64,000 nucleotides of DNA. It comes from Chrysophaeum taylorii (Eukaryota; Sar; Pelagophyceae; Pelagomonadales; Pelagomonadaceae). The stretch is taken from positions 116,745 to 180,744 of the forward strand of contig JAQMWT010000268.1 in assembly GCA_029834535.1 (NCBI GenBank), written 5' to 3'. Made by a program: the position numbers and the translations under genes. Shown here piece by piece: positions 37,875 to 47,084 of the stretch. The notes under the pieces were generated by a model. The model searched no databases and was not told the DNA's origin. It saw only the letters and a program-made list of their open reading frames with translations. The first letter of the stretch is position 1, and every line of letters begins with the position of its first letter.

Positions 37875-40271
37875 TAGGGTCGGATAAGGAACTCGGGGGT
37901 CCCGCGCCGGGGCCGAAAATCCCCAAGGATTGGCGGGCTTTTTTGTCCGTCGCCAAGTTGACCCAAAATGGTGCCGATTTTATCTTGGAACGAAGTCCGT
38001 AGCTGCCGATTTGGCGAATCTACTTGGGAGTGAGGTATTTTGGCGCCTCGGTGGAGGCGGGGGCCTAGGTGGCTCTACTCTGCACGACGCCATCGGCTCC
38101 AAATACAACAACCGGCGCATCGGGAATGTCCGTAGGCCCAATGAGGGTCGTGTGGGCGCTTAGACGGCGCCTTTTGTTCGCTGGGGCCAGTTCTAGTGTC
38201 CTCGTCTTTCCGGGCGTCCTCGGGAGACCGGCGTCGGGGCCCGCGAACGCAGCTATGCGTAGTCGTCGTCGTCGACGTCCATCGCGTCCTCCTCCTCCTC
38301 CTCGTCGTCGTCGTCGTCGTATTCGTTGTCCTCGGACACGAAGCGCCAGGAAGCCGGCTTGGAGCCGTTGAAGAAGGTGGGGCGGTTCGTGAGGAGCCAC
38401 CCGCTGAAACCGTCGTCATAGGAAACGAAGATCCAACCCAGCCCGAGTTTCTTGCGACCGTCCTTGGAGTTTTCGTCGGATACCGCCTCGATGGTGCCGG
38501 GCATCCAGTAGCAGCCCGGGTGCCCCGACAACTCCCAGAGAACCTCGACGCTTGACCCGACCAACGCCACGTCAATCGTCGGTACCTTCGAGCGGCCACT
38601 CGTCGACGTCACCGTATCCCACGGCGAGGGCGACGGCGGCCTCGTGAAGGACACCCATCTCGGAGCGCAGGTCGCGAATGAAGCGTGCGGACGGGAGCTC
38701 CATGTCGCGCACTCGCTCCGGGCCAACGACCGCCTCGACGACCGAGACCAGGACCTCGGGGATTTCCGCAGGCGCAACCCGCGAGGCGAGCAGTTTCATA
38801 CACAGCACCCTGAGCTTCGAGTCCCACGGAGTACCCTTGCCGGATCCCTTGCCGGACGGCTTCCGCGGTACCCACACTTCGGCGTTCTGCTTCTCGAGGA
38901 CCGCGACCCGCTCCCGCAGCCGCTCGATCTCCTCCTCCCGGGCCTGGACGCGGTCCTCGGCAGCCGCGAGCTTTATCTCCATTTGCTTCGCTTCCTGGTT
39001 GAGGGCGGCGTAATTGTTCTTGAGTTGTCGCATGGCCCGAGGGTCCGATTTCTTCAGTCGGTTCCTCTCCCGAAACTCGGCCGCCGCCGCAGCCTGTCTC
39101 GCCGCCTCGTTCGACTGGGCCTTGGTCGCGTTGAGCTCGTCGATGGCTCGCTGCAGCCTCGCGGCATCGCGGTCGCGCTGCTTCTCATTGGAGGCCTGGT
39201 GGCGTTCGATGCGGACCTGGAGCCGTGCCTCCCGACGTGCGGCATCCCGGACCTCGTCCTCGTACTTCCACTTGGCCTCGAGACGCGCCGCGTCTGCCTT
39301 GGCGGCCGCCATTTCCGCGGCGAAGGCGTCGGCGTGGGCTTCTTTCGTCTCGCGTTCGGCGGTGACAGAGCGAGAGTGCTGAGCCGTCTTGGCCGCCGTG
39401 AGCTTGTCGACCGTGCTCCGGAGTTTCGACACCTCCTTCTCGAGCTCCGAGATCCGCACATTCGAGTCCGACGACGACGACAGTGTGGAGATAACCGATG
39501 ACCCACTCGATCCAAGCGTCGGACGCGCTGGCCGTCCGGGTGGTAGTCGCCGAATCGGGGGTGTCGTTCTCCTTGTCGGGCTTGGCCTTGACGTGGGAGA
39601 ACGGGACGCGGATCTCTCCCTGCTGAATCGTTTTCACGTCGTATGACTCGACCCGACACACAGTGTTGTTGTAGATTAGGCCCAGGACAACGCCGTTGCC
39701 GCCCTGGATGTTGTGCCCCGCCGAGAAGTCGTGCTCGATGAGGACCTCGTCCCCGCTCCGGATGGTTGTCTTGAGAGTCCTAGTTAGCGACGCGGAGATC
39801 CGGGCGAGAACGGCCGTCGCGCCCTTCGTCGTGTGTAGCTTGCTCGGGGTGAAGTCGTCCCGGCACATTTTCGAGCACACGTAGAACTTGTCGGGCAGCT
39901 CGCCCTCGATATTCAGGAGTCGCTCCAGGTCGAGCGGCTGGCCCCTGGCCGTCTCGTCGGCGTCGAGCCTCGCTACGCAGCACACGCACTCTCCCCTCAA
40001 GAGGTTTTTTCGCCGTTGACGTTTGGCAGCGGGTTTTTTCGACACTTTCGTCAACTCAGCCGGGACCGAAGGGTCCACAGGGGTTACAGAAGGACCCGGG
40101 GCCGACTCTTTGCTCGTTTCGGCCGATTCCATGGGCGGAACGCCGATTTTGTGATTTTGCAGGCTATGTTTGAAACATAGCCTAAGACAATCCACTTTTG
40201 AATGAGGGTTTCTCGTTTGGTGTTCGAAATGTAGGCTAGGGCCTAGTTTTGAGCTTTCTTATCCGACCCTA
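37875..40271 (-). mobile_element. 2.4-kb TIR DNA transposon (relative of the MITEs)
   Basis: It starts TAGGGTCGGATAAG and ends CTTATCCGACCCTA, the same terminal repeats as the two MITEs. About 80 nt at the left end (CCCGCGCCG...GGCGGGCTTTTTT) also resemble the MITE interior. It carries a minus-strand coding region. Its flanks (CGAGGA left, GTTAGAG right) are not a target duplication. They come from different ends of the neighbouring gene unit, so the element sits at a rearrangement junction. Confidence 0.8.
38253..40132 (-). pseudogene. Transposon-encoded coiled-coil protein, frames broken
   Basis: Three overlapping frames follow in order. First (from ATG 40,132): a basic region, a Cys cluster (GECVCCVARL ... 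YVCSKMC) and a small SH3/Tudor-like stretch (SGDEVLIEHDFSAGHNIQGG). Second (about 39,510-38,572): a long coiled coil (ISELEKEVSKLRSTVDKL to EEEIERLRERVAVLEKQNAE) and a helical block, LRVLCMKLLASRVAPAEIPE with ELPSARFIRDLRSEMG. Third (about 38,620-38,253): a second SH3/Tudor-like stretch (VEVLWELSGHPGCYWMPGTI) and a very acidic tail. Coiled coil plus 'LL...V....ip.v...V' is reminiscent of some animal transposon proteins, but no catalytic DDE domain is visible, so it is probably an internally deleted copy. Confidence 0.45.
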
Positions 40272-40377
40272 GTTAGAGAGGGTGTTCGTACCGTGCATAA
40301 TAAAGGGGCACGATGAGGGTGGAGTTCTGCTTCTCGCGGGAGTAAAATCCCGCTCAAGTTCACACCAAGGCCCCGCC

Positions 40378-40950
40378 TTATTGCGGGTGCCACGGCCACT
40401 TGTTCTTCTTCGCATTCGCCGCCTTCTCCTCCTTCTTGGCGTCCGCGTAGAGATCAAGGATTTTGGTACTGAAGGGCACGGCGAGGATCATGTACGTCTG
40501 CAGGTCCAGGCGCCTGTCGACCTTGTTGAGCTCGTCCTTGAGCTCTTTGAGCTCGTCCTTGACCTCGTCGAAGCGCTTGTCGACCTCGTCGAAGCGCTTG
40601 TCGACCTCGTCCTTGAAATCGTCGAAGCGCGCGTAGACTTCCTTTCGAGAGGGCGGGAGCAGTTCTTTGCGTTTCTCCTCCGCGAGCAGGCGTTCGTACT
40701 CGGCCTTTTGCCTGGCTGACTCGAACCCTTCGGCTTTGGACTCGAAAAACGACGTTTCGGAGATGGCGGCGGCGGCCTCCACACCCTGGACAGCCGACAC
40801 CGCCACGAGGCCCGCGATCACCATCGCGCTCGCCGTCTTCGCCGCGCCCTGGCGTACGAGAGGCGCACGACCGACACGAGGCTCGCGCGGTCCTCCTAGA
40901 TCGACCGCGGAAGCTAAAGCGAGAGCTAGTAGTGCAACGACCCGCGTCAT
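40378..40950 (-). CDS. Coiled-coil protein with bipartite leader, paralogue 2
   Basis: The protein has 190 residues, nearly identical to paralogue 1 in the leader and in the hydrophobic segment. It has one extra VDKRFDE heptad in the coiled coil (a 21-bp in-frame duplication) and a NKVDRRLDLQTYM variant, and it ends at HPQ with a TAA. The preserved frame despite repeat-number change suggests selection or very recent copying. Confidence 0.75.
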   Translation of the reverse strand: MTRVVALLALALASAVDLGGPREPRVGRAPLVRQGAAKTASAMVIAGLVAVSAVQGVEAAAAISETSFFESKAEGFESARQKAEYERLLAEEKRKELLPPSRKEVYARFDDFKDEVDKRFDEVDKRFDEVKDELKELKDELNKVDRRLDLQTYMILAVPFSTKILDLYADAKKEEKAANAKKNKWPWHPQ

Positions 40951-41058
40951 CGCGCACCTCCTGCCTGCCTACTGTACTACTGCCCCCTGCTTACCCTGAA
41001 TCTATTGGCCGCCGCCGACATACTATGTTTTGGCTTCTGGTCTGGGGACCCCTAATGA

Positions 41059-41319
41059 TAGGGTCGGATAAGAAAACGAGACTAGCCCACGCCGAAACGA
41101 CGGGTCCTACAACGCGTGGGCTTTTTTCCTTTTTTTTGCGTAAGGGGACGAAAGGATGCCGACTTCACTATGGGGACTAGTTCCATCGCGACGATCTCGC
41201 GGCGTGGCGGCACATACTGCTTGAGTACAAATGAACATAGCTCAGCGATCCGTTGAGTATGTCTTAGCGCAAACTGAAACATAGTTAACGGCTCGTACGA
41301 ACTTTCTTATCCGACCCTA
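41059..41319. mobile_element. 261-bp MITE, second copy
   Basis: TAGGGTCGGATAAG...CTTATCCGACCCTA with target duplication CTAATGA at 41,052-41,058 and 41,320-41,326. The uninterrupted target is visible in copy 1 at about 37,757 (CCCTAATGATTGTCC), which proves the insertion. It is about 95% alike to the MITE at 34.8 kb. The outermost TIR base differs (T/A here, C/G there) but is paired in both. Confidence 0.95.
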
Positions 41320-41439
41320 CTAATGATTGTCCTCCACCACCTGTGGCGTAAGGAGAATTTTTAGGGGCTACCTGGCGTGCCTTCGAATCCTGGCTCGCCG
41401 ATCGCGTCCGTGCCCTTGGTGGGATCACTGGACGAGGAT

Positions 41440-41723
41440 GGCCGTTCTCCCGCCACGCGACCACAAACAACTCCCGCGCCTGGTCCTCTAACTTGAGGAC
41501 CGGCTGTTGCTTTATGATCAAGGATATATCGAAAATAGGAAATCAGGGTGACATGCGTCACGGAAAAGGAAGATGATGTCATAGAGAACACTGACATCAT
41601 CGGAACGGAGTAGGGTGCCCCTGATAAGGGGGGGGGCTAGAAGAGGGGTAAGCCTTAGGAGGCGGGAGTTGCCGCCACAGGACTCACTCCCCTGGTAAGA
41701 ATTCGAGCTGCCCCAGCGAGGTG
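41440..41723 (-). repeat. LTR-like region downstream of gypsy pol
   Basis: On the minus strand the pol stop is followed by CCAGGGGAGTGAGTCC, a likely polypurine tract, and then TGTGGCGGCAACTCCCGCCT from 41,679 downward. The start is similar to the LTR start at 631. The LTR's other end and a matching 5' LTR were not found; the right side of the element is cut at 46.82 kb. Confidence 0.5.
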
Positions 41724-43835
41724 CTAGCGCGAGGAGCGCGGCTTCGCCTTACGAGCATCTCGTGAACGAATCTTCTGGTAAACGCGGGTGATGATCGGTT
41801 CAGGAACTCGACCACTGCGTAAAGTAAACTTGGGTATCAACACATCAATCTCGTGCGGAGCGAAATCCGTGACACAAGGAGTTGTGTTGGAGGAAATTCG
41901 GGACTTGTCGGTGAAACTTCGACCTTCAACGTCCTTGAACTCGGGCTTGAGCTTGCGGTGCGAAAGGTGAGAGGTCGGTTTGAAATAAGCGACATCATCG
42001 TTCGGACCCAAATCAGAATAGAAATGTAGAGCAACACGATCATTTTGGTAATCGTAAGGCTCGTAAACTTCGGCAACATAAATCTTCTTGCGCCAATCAG
42101 AGCGCTTCCGGTCAGGAATCCGGAAAACAACAAACTTACCTTGCTGATAATCATCACGGAAGGTTTCTTCGGGTTTGCGGATGGTTTGATTAACGATCGG
42201 AGGTACCATCACCGGCGTGATCTGACTGACATGAGCCCGTCGTTCTTCGGGCGGAGAGTCGAGAGACTCAATCCTATAGGTGACCGGGGAAAGGCGTTCC
42301 TTGATAATAAACGGTCCTCGCCATTCCGGTCGAAGTTTGTTCTGAAGGAAAGGAATGTAGAGCAAAACGTGCGATCCTTCCTTGTATTCAACATCAACAT
42401 GATCAGCATTGTAGGCAAATCGTTGTTTCTTCAAAGCTTTATCACGAGCCTCGCGGACGATCTTTGTATAATATTTCAATCGCTCACGAGTTTCGGCAAC
42501 TGCATCAGAGCGAGTCTTCGGCAATAATCGTGTATCAAAATCCATGAGCGTGTAGTCAGTCGGTAGCATCGGCTGACGGTTCAGGCGCAGCATAAAGGGA
42601 GAAATCTGCGTGCCTGGAATAAACTTGCGGTTGTAGCAAAACGCAATATAATGAGCAAAGTCAGGCCAATCCGTGATGTTCCGGCCTTGAAGGCAAGCAC
42701 GGTGGAAGGCCTTGATAAATCGGCTGACACGCTCAGCCGGGTTCGACTGGGCATGATACGGAATCGTAGTTTGGTATCGTGTGTTGAAGAGATGGAAAAA
42801 CTAGCGCATCAACTTGTTCACGAACTCTTTACCGTTGTCGGTACGAATCATCTGGGGCAAGTAGCCCTTGAGAAGGATGTTAATGACAAAAGACTCGAGG
42901 ACAGACTCAGCAGTCTTATCGTTCAAAACATCCAGAATCAAGAAATGCGAGAACGGATCAAAAAATACTAGAAGATACGTCTCGGGACCAGCGCTGGGCA
43001 AGGGTCCAAATAAATCCATGCAAAGAACAGCACCATCACCGTCGTAGACGGGCTGCTGCAAGAGTCCAGCTCGTTTCGGCTCAGGCGTACGAGCTTTCTG
43101 GCAAACTAAGCATTCAGCAATGAAGACTCCAACTTCGTTCGACATGTGAGGCCACCAAAATCGTTCTTGGATAGCCTGGACGGTACTGTGACGTCCCATA
43201 TGACCACCGTTAACCGGAGTGTCATGATAGAGTCGAATAATGCGCTTGCGCAACGTAGCAGGTGCAACAATCATCGGGTGCGAATCAGCAGAAATGCGGT
43301 AAAGAACATCTTTAACGACTTCGAATCGTTTGTTCGCTCGGGAACGTCGCGGCGTCTGACCTTGGGCCATTCGGTAGCGAATATCCTCGCAAGTAGCATC
43401 AGATTCTTGCTCACGTGCGATCTCAGCGAGCGTCATATTATCGGGTATCTTATCGATATAATCTTTGTAAGCGGCTGCGTCCTTGAAGATCTGTGGCTCA
43501 TCACGCGCACGGTTCTTCCGACGTTGTCTCGTAGCGTGAGACGTAGCCAATTTCATCGGATCCTTTTCAGGGTCTTCGTCTTCGTCTTCCGGCAGTTCGG
43601 TCGTAATAAACGACATTATGAAGTGGCAGCCGGAGACGGGAACTCCTCGGTCATCAACAGGTCGGGGAAGCTCTTGGAACACTAAATACGCGTGGTTCAA
43701 AGGTTCTCCAAACTCGTCAGTCTCGATGACATGATCTATCGGATTGCGGGAGAGACAGTCAGGGATACTCATTCCCGGTGACTTTCCCGGCTTGTAACCA
43801 AGTTCAGGGTAAAATTGGCGAGGCGCATCGCCCAA
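41724..43835 (-). pseudogene. Gypsy integrase with in-frame TAG
   Basis: The frame begins near the end of RNase H (GYKPGKSPGMSIPDCLSRNP, the usual RH-IN junction). The H2C2 zinc region has H..H (YHDTPVNGGHMGRHS) and CLVCQKA. Catalytic residues are D in CMDLFGPLP, D in RTDNGKEF, and E in SNPAERVSRF. A TAG at 42,803-42,801 lies between the second D and the E; the same frame continues on both sides. The C-terminal half has WRGPFIIKERLSPVTYRI (GPY/F module) and a roughly 120-residue tail (YVAEVYEPYD, CVTDFAPHEIDVLI) that is also present in the left-edge element. There is no chromodomain that I can recognise. Confidence 0.8.
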
Positions 43836-44440
43836 CGAGCAAGCTGCCCAGACGAGTGCGTCGCCTTACGTAAAAACGTCAAATTTCGGTGATCGGTCTC
43901 CAAAACAGTACGGTGCCCTTCGATGTAGGCTCGAAAGTGCTCTAGAGAAAGTATAGCTGCCAACAGCTCTAGCCGACGGGGCTCATAATTCCGCATCTCC
44001 TTCGGCACAGCTCGGCTCCAGTATTCAATTACTCGTTCTTCTCGAGTCACTCTTCCGGCATCGTCCTTGACTTCGACAATCTGGAAGAGATATGCTCCAA
44101 GTCCATCCTTGGAAGCATCGGATCGGATCTGAAAAGGCAGATCATAATCGGCGTGGTAGACTCCACGGGAATCAACCAAAGCTTCAATAATCGTATCCCA
44201 AGCTTTCTGACACTCGGGCGTCCACTCGAACTTTACACCTTCGAGGCATAATCGTCTCAACGGTTCCACAATCTTCGAGTAGCCCTTCACATATCGCCGG
44301 CAGTAATTACTCATGCCGATGAAAGAGCGTATCTGGGTTTTCGGGGAAGTATTCGGTAAAGTACCTGGAATCGGCATCTTCTGCAGTGCTTCCAGCGTCT
44401 TCGGATTCGGCTTCAAGCCTTCTGGGGTAAAAAATGTGTC
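43769..44440 (-). pseudogene. Gypsy RT thumb and RNase H segment
   Basis: It starts in another frame than the RT: LKPNPKTLEALQKMPIP and IRSFIGMSNYCRRYVKGYSK are the RT thumb/connection. RNase H has IRSDASKDGLGAYLFQ (catalytic D), ELLAAILSLEHFRAYIEG (catalytic E) and VLETDHRNLTFLR (catalytic D). It ends out of frame with the integrase near 43,795. The frame change from the RT lies at a six-base A-run (plus strand 44,429-44,434). An indel in that run is the simplest cause. Confidence 0.8.
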
Positions 44441-46814
44441 CCGGAAATTCTATATCATCCTTGAGAAGGTGGAACTTCGCGGTTCGAAAGCTGTACCCTC
44501 TCTGTGCCAAATGACACATCACTTCGATCAAAACTTGTAAATGTCGATGAAGATCGTCGGATCCCATCATAATATCGTCAACAAACGCAACCAAGTCTTG
44601 ATACATCCACTTCGAAAGGTCGCTCGCCATTTGCTTGCAGAAGAGAGCTCCGGCCGTCTTCACCCCTAGAGGTAATCGCAAGAAACTATGAGCGCCAAGT
44701 GGGCTAACCATCGTGACAGCGTCCTGCGCTGCCGGATCCAGACGAAGGTTGTGGTATCCCCATCTAATATCAATGCATGTCCGCCATCGTCTCATCGCGA
44801 GAAAGGCTAAAGCATCATCTTGTCGAATGTTTGGCCAACTGTCATTGACCAATTGATCGTTGAGCTGACGTAAGTCAACTGCAGCACGGAACGCGTTTGA
44901 CGTTCCAATCTCAGCTCCTTTCTTCGGAAGCATCAACACAGGAAAGCCCCAAGGTGAGTTGGCCGGACGAATGACTCCATCCCGGCACCACTCGCTGATC
45001 TGCTTGCGGAGACAATCGAGTTTCGCAGGCGTCAATCGGTAGGGCGTCATCTTAATCGGTCGCGGATTCGCGTCTTTGAATCGTAGAGACACAGGAGGCG
45101 AGTCCACAGGTCTCATAATCGGGTCGAAAAAGGCCCAAGAATATTGCACACAGTGACGGAGCATCAATTTCGCCTCGTCATCTAAGTGCGGATTGTCAGG
45201 AATTCCCAGCTCCTGCACAACCTTGTCAACTTCTTCCTTCGTAGGAATTTGAACTTTCATCGCTTCGTTGTCCTTGACATGCTCAGGAGTCTGCGGCAGT
45301 GGTGCACCCTCGGCATCGCGCGGCGCATTTTTCCATGGCACATCGAACTTTTTCTCGTATTTTTGTTTCACTTCCGGGTGGCTTTTGTTGATCCTCTCGC
45401 CTTTGACACGAACACTCGGCTCGCTCTTAATGTTCGGTTCCTGATCTCGCTCAGGATTTGGCGGAACGTCTAAATTTGGTTGTCGGGGGGGGGCAGCAGA
45501 AGAAGCATGAGACGTCCCCGGCTCATCTGTTGCAGGCGGAATGAACGGTACCTCTGGAGGTTTCCATTTGGTGAGATCTTGAAGATCATCATTCGACACC
45601 CATCTTACGACACGTGTGCGCGTGTTTAACAGCGGAACTTGTACGTGACGAAGGGTGGTGTCATCAATTTGTAAAAAATAATCAAACGGTCGGTCTGCAG
45701 GACTCAACGCTGACGGCAAAGCTTCGCCGCTCAGGTGAAATTCCTTGGTCACAGAGTTGTGCAGATCGAGCATTAATAAGGCTATCGTGTCAGGTGGCAC
45801 GACGGACGCCAAGTGTTTCAACGAGGTCGTCTTGGATAAGCCGGCCCAATCAAAACCAGGGGGCATCGTCAGCAACTCCGAAGTCATTTTCATATTCAGA
45901 GGTCTGTAATCGGAACGGTGCGATCCTACGCGAAGCGGGACACGCGTAACGGTGTAAGCTGCGTCTGTCGCGGCTCGTGATGATCCTAAATTGTTCATCT
46001 GAAGTAAATGTCGTTCGTCGGCGTAGCCAAGTGCTGCGGCGAACTCTTGCTGCATATTCTTGCAAGTCTTTGGAACTGCGCGCAAATGGAGCGGATGGCT
46101 GGAAACCAACAATCGCACGCGACAGCTCATCAAACTGGGCGTTATGTCGTAAAAATTGACGACGTATACGTACGGGTGCAAACGTGCAACGTAAGAAATA
46201 ATCGAAGCCTCCTGCTCTATCAACCACATGAAGAAACCTGCCATCTTGCATAATTTCATCGTCCAGTGGGTAGCGGTAACTCCTTTCCCAACATCTCTGG
46301 AGGTCAAGTTGCACAGAGCGGAGTGTACGCAGGGTGGCGACGCGACACACATCGACGACGACCATTCCGCGTAGGGTAAATAGGATTCGATCAACCGCAA
46401 GGTTGTAACATAGCGACCACACAGTGTGTGCTGCACCACAGGAATATTCGTAAAGTTCTTGGGGTGGATCTGGTTGGCGGTGTCCGACGCATCGAGTGCT
46501 AGCACGACTCGAAACGACGTGCCACACGTTTCGTTGGCTCGTTGGAGACCTAAAGTAATGCCTCCGGCTCCACTGAACAGCATCACCACCTTGCGATAAG
46601 TGATTGGAAGCCATTGAACCTTTTCATATCGGCGGCGGATCTCCGCTTCGGTGATCTCGCGGCATTTCTTTTCATCTTCTTCCGACCTTCGAGCGAAATC
46701 GTTGCTGCCTTCAAGTCGTTTGAGGGTGGACTTGTCCGCCATAGCGGTCGTAGCGTCCTTCTGCACCGTGCTCAGCAACATCGGCGGTCTTGGGAGATCT
46801 TTAATCGTGCTCAA
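44307..46814 (-). CDS. C5-DNA methyltransferase domain fused to gypsy reverse transcriptase
   Basis: One frame of 835 residues with no ATG at its front; it is 5'-truncated. Methyltransferase: motif I VVMLFSGAGGITLG (76-89), motif II VLALDAS (104-110), motif IV ASPPCVHS with the catalytic Cys162, motif VIII MSCRVRLLV (229-237), then a recognition region. Motifs IX-X are ELLTMPPGFDWAGLSKT and LKHLASVVPPDTIALLM (313-348). Motif VI, normally ENV, reads YVVNFYD, so the catalytic Glu appears lost. After a linker with Pro/Glu/Lys, the RT has KMTPYRLTP, AAVDLRQLND, CIDIRWGYHNLRL (motif A), LPLGVKTAGALF (B) and LVAFVDDIMM (C, catalytic DD). Retrotransposon-borne cytosine methyltransferases have been described in a charophyte alga and in dinoflagellates. 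The branch to which this one belongs cannot be told here. Confidence 0.85.
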   Translation of the reverse strand: MSTIKDLPRPPMLLSTVQKDATTAMADKSTLKRLEGSNDFARRSEEDEKKCREITEAEIRRRYEKVQWLPITYRKVVMLFSGAGGITLGLQRANETCGTSFRVVLALDASDTANQIHPKNFTNIPVVQHTLCGRYVTTLRLIESYLPYAEWSSSMCVASPPCVHSALCNLTSRDVGKGVTATHWTMKLCKMAGFFMWLIEQEASIISYVARLHPYVYVVNFYDITPSLMSCRVRLLVSSHPLHLRAVPKTCKNMQQEFAAALGYADERHLLQMNNLGSSRAATDAAYTVTRVPLRVGSHRSDYRPLNMKMTSELLTMPPGFDWAGLSKTTSLKHLASVVPPDTIALLMLDLHNSVTKEFHLSGEALPSALSPADRPFDYFLQIDDTTLRHVQVPLLNTRTRVVRWVSNDDLQDLTKWKPPEVPFIPPATDEPGTSHASSAAPPRQPNLDVPPNPERDQEPNIKSEPSVRVKGERINKSHPEVKQKYEKKFDVPWKNAPRDAEGAPLPQTPEHVKDNEAMKVQIPTKEEVDKVVQELGIPDNPHLDDEAKLMLRHCVQYSWAFFDPIMRPVDSPPVSLRFKDANPRPIKMTPYRLTPAKLDCLRKQISEWCRDGVIRPANSPWGFPVLMLPKKGAEIGTSNAFRAAVDLRQLNDQLVNDSWPNIRQDDALAFLAMRRWRTCIDIRWGYHNLRLDPAAQDAVTMVSPLGAHSFLRLPLGVKTAGALFCKQMASDLSKWMYQDLVAFVDDIMMGSDDLHRHLQVLIEVMCHLAQRGYSFRTAKFHLLKDDIEFPGHIFYPRRLEAESEDAGSTAEDADSRYFTEYFPENPDTLFHRHE

Positions 46815-46825
46815 ACGAGCGTAAA

Positions 46826-47068
46826 CTGGGACCAGGTGAACATACTGGGGTTTTTAGAGTAAAGGGTTTTTAGAGTAAACTCAAAGGGTGGCGGCGCGTG
46901 CGGATCAAAGCAGCTTAGATTGGCGGAGGCGAGAGCGACGAGCTCAAAGGAGTTGGTGTGAGCTAGGTGAACTTACTGACCAGGTGAACTTATACGAAAC
47001 TTACTGGGACAAGGTGAACTTACTGGGGTTAGAGATTGGGACTAGGTGAACTTATGGGCCTGCACTTG
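46826..47068 (+). mobile_element. Helitron 3'-end fragment L
   Basis: Only the 3' 243 nt of a short Helitron (GGGACCAGGTGAACATACTG to GGGCCTGCACTTG), followed by T. It is directly abutted to the gypsy methyltransferase frame, so one deletion or recombination event removed both the front of the gypsy element and the 5' part of the Helitron. Confidence 0.8.
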
Positions 47069-47084
47069 TAATTATTATTTTACA

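Larger units (their letters stand above)
40272..41440 (-). repeat. Duplicated gene unit, copy 2 (split by MITE)
   Basis: It corresponds to copy 1 from GTTAGAGAGGGTGTTCG to GGGATCACTGGACGAGGAT. It lacks the first 11 nt (AGCGGTGCC side), which were lost at the transposon junction. It is interrupted by the MITE at 41,059-41,319, and beyond 41,440 it runs into the gypsy LTR region. Confidence 0.8.
41440..46825 (-). mobile_element. Ty3/gypsy-like element carrying a C5-DNA methyltransferase
   Basis: Order on the minus strand: cytosine-5 methyltransferase domain, acidic/Pro-rich linker, reverse transcriptase, RNase H, integrase with GPY/F-like module, conserved tail, LTR start. RT-RH-IN order defines Ty3/gypsy. 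No gag, protease or 5' LTR is seen, because the element is cut at about 46,825 against a Helitron 3' end. Three lesions (frame changes near 44,430 and 43,795, and a TAG at 42,801) make this copy defective. Confidence 0.85.

Noticed and set aside
38644-39501. Plus-strand 285-codon frame opposite the transposon coiled coil
   Set aside because: It mirrors the high-GC coiled-coil coding strand; the minus strand shows true heptads and charge pattern.
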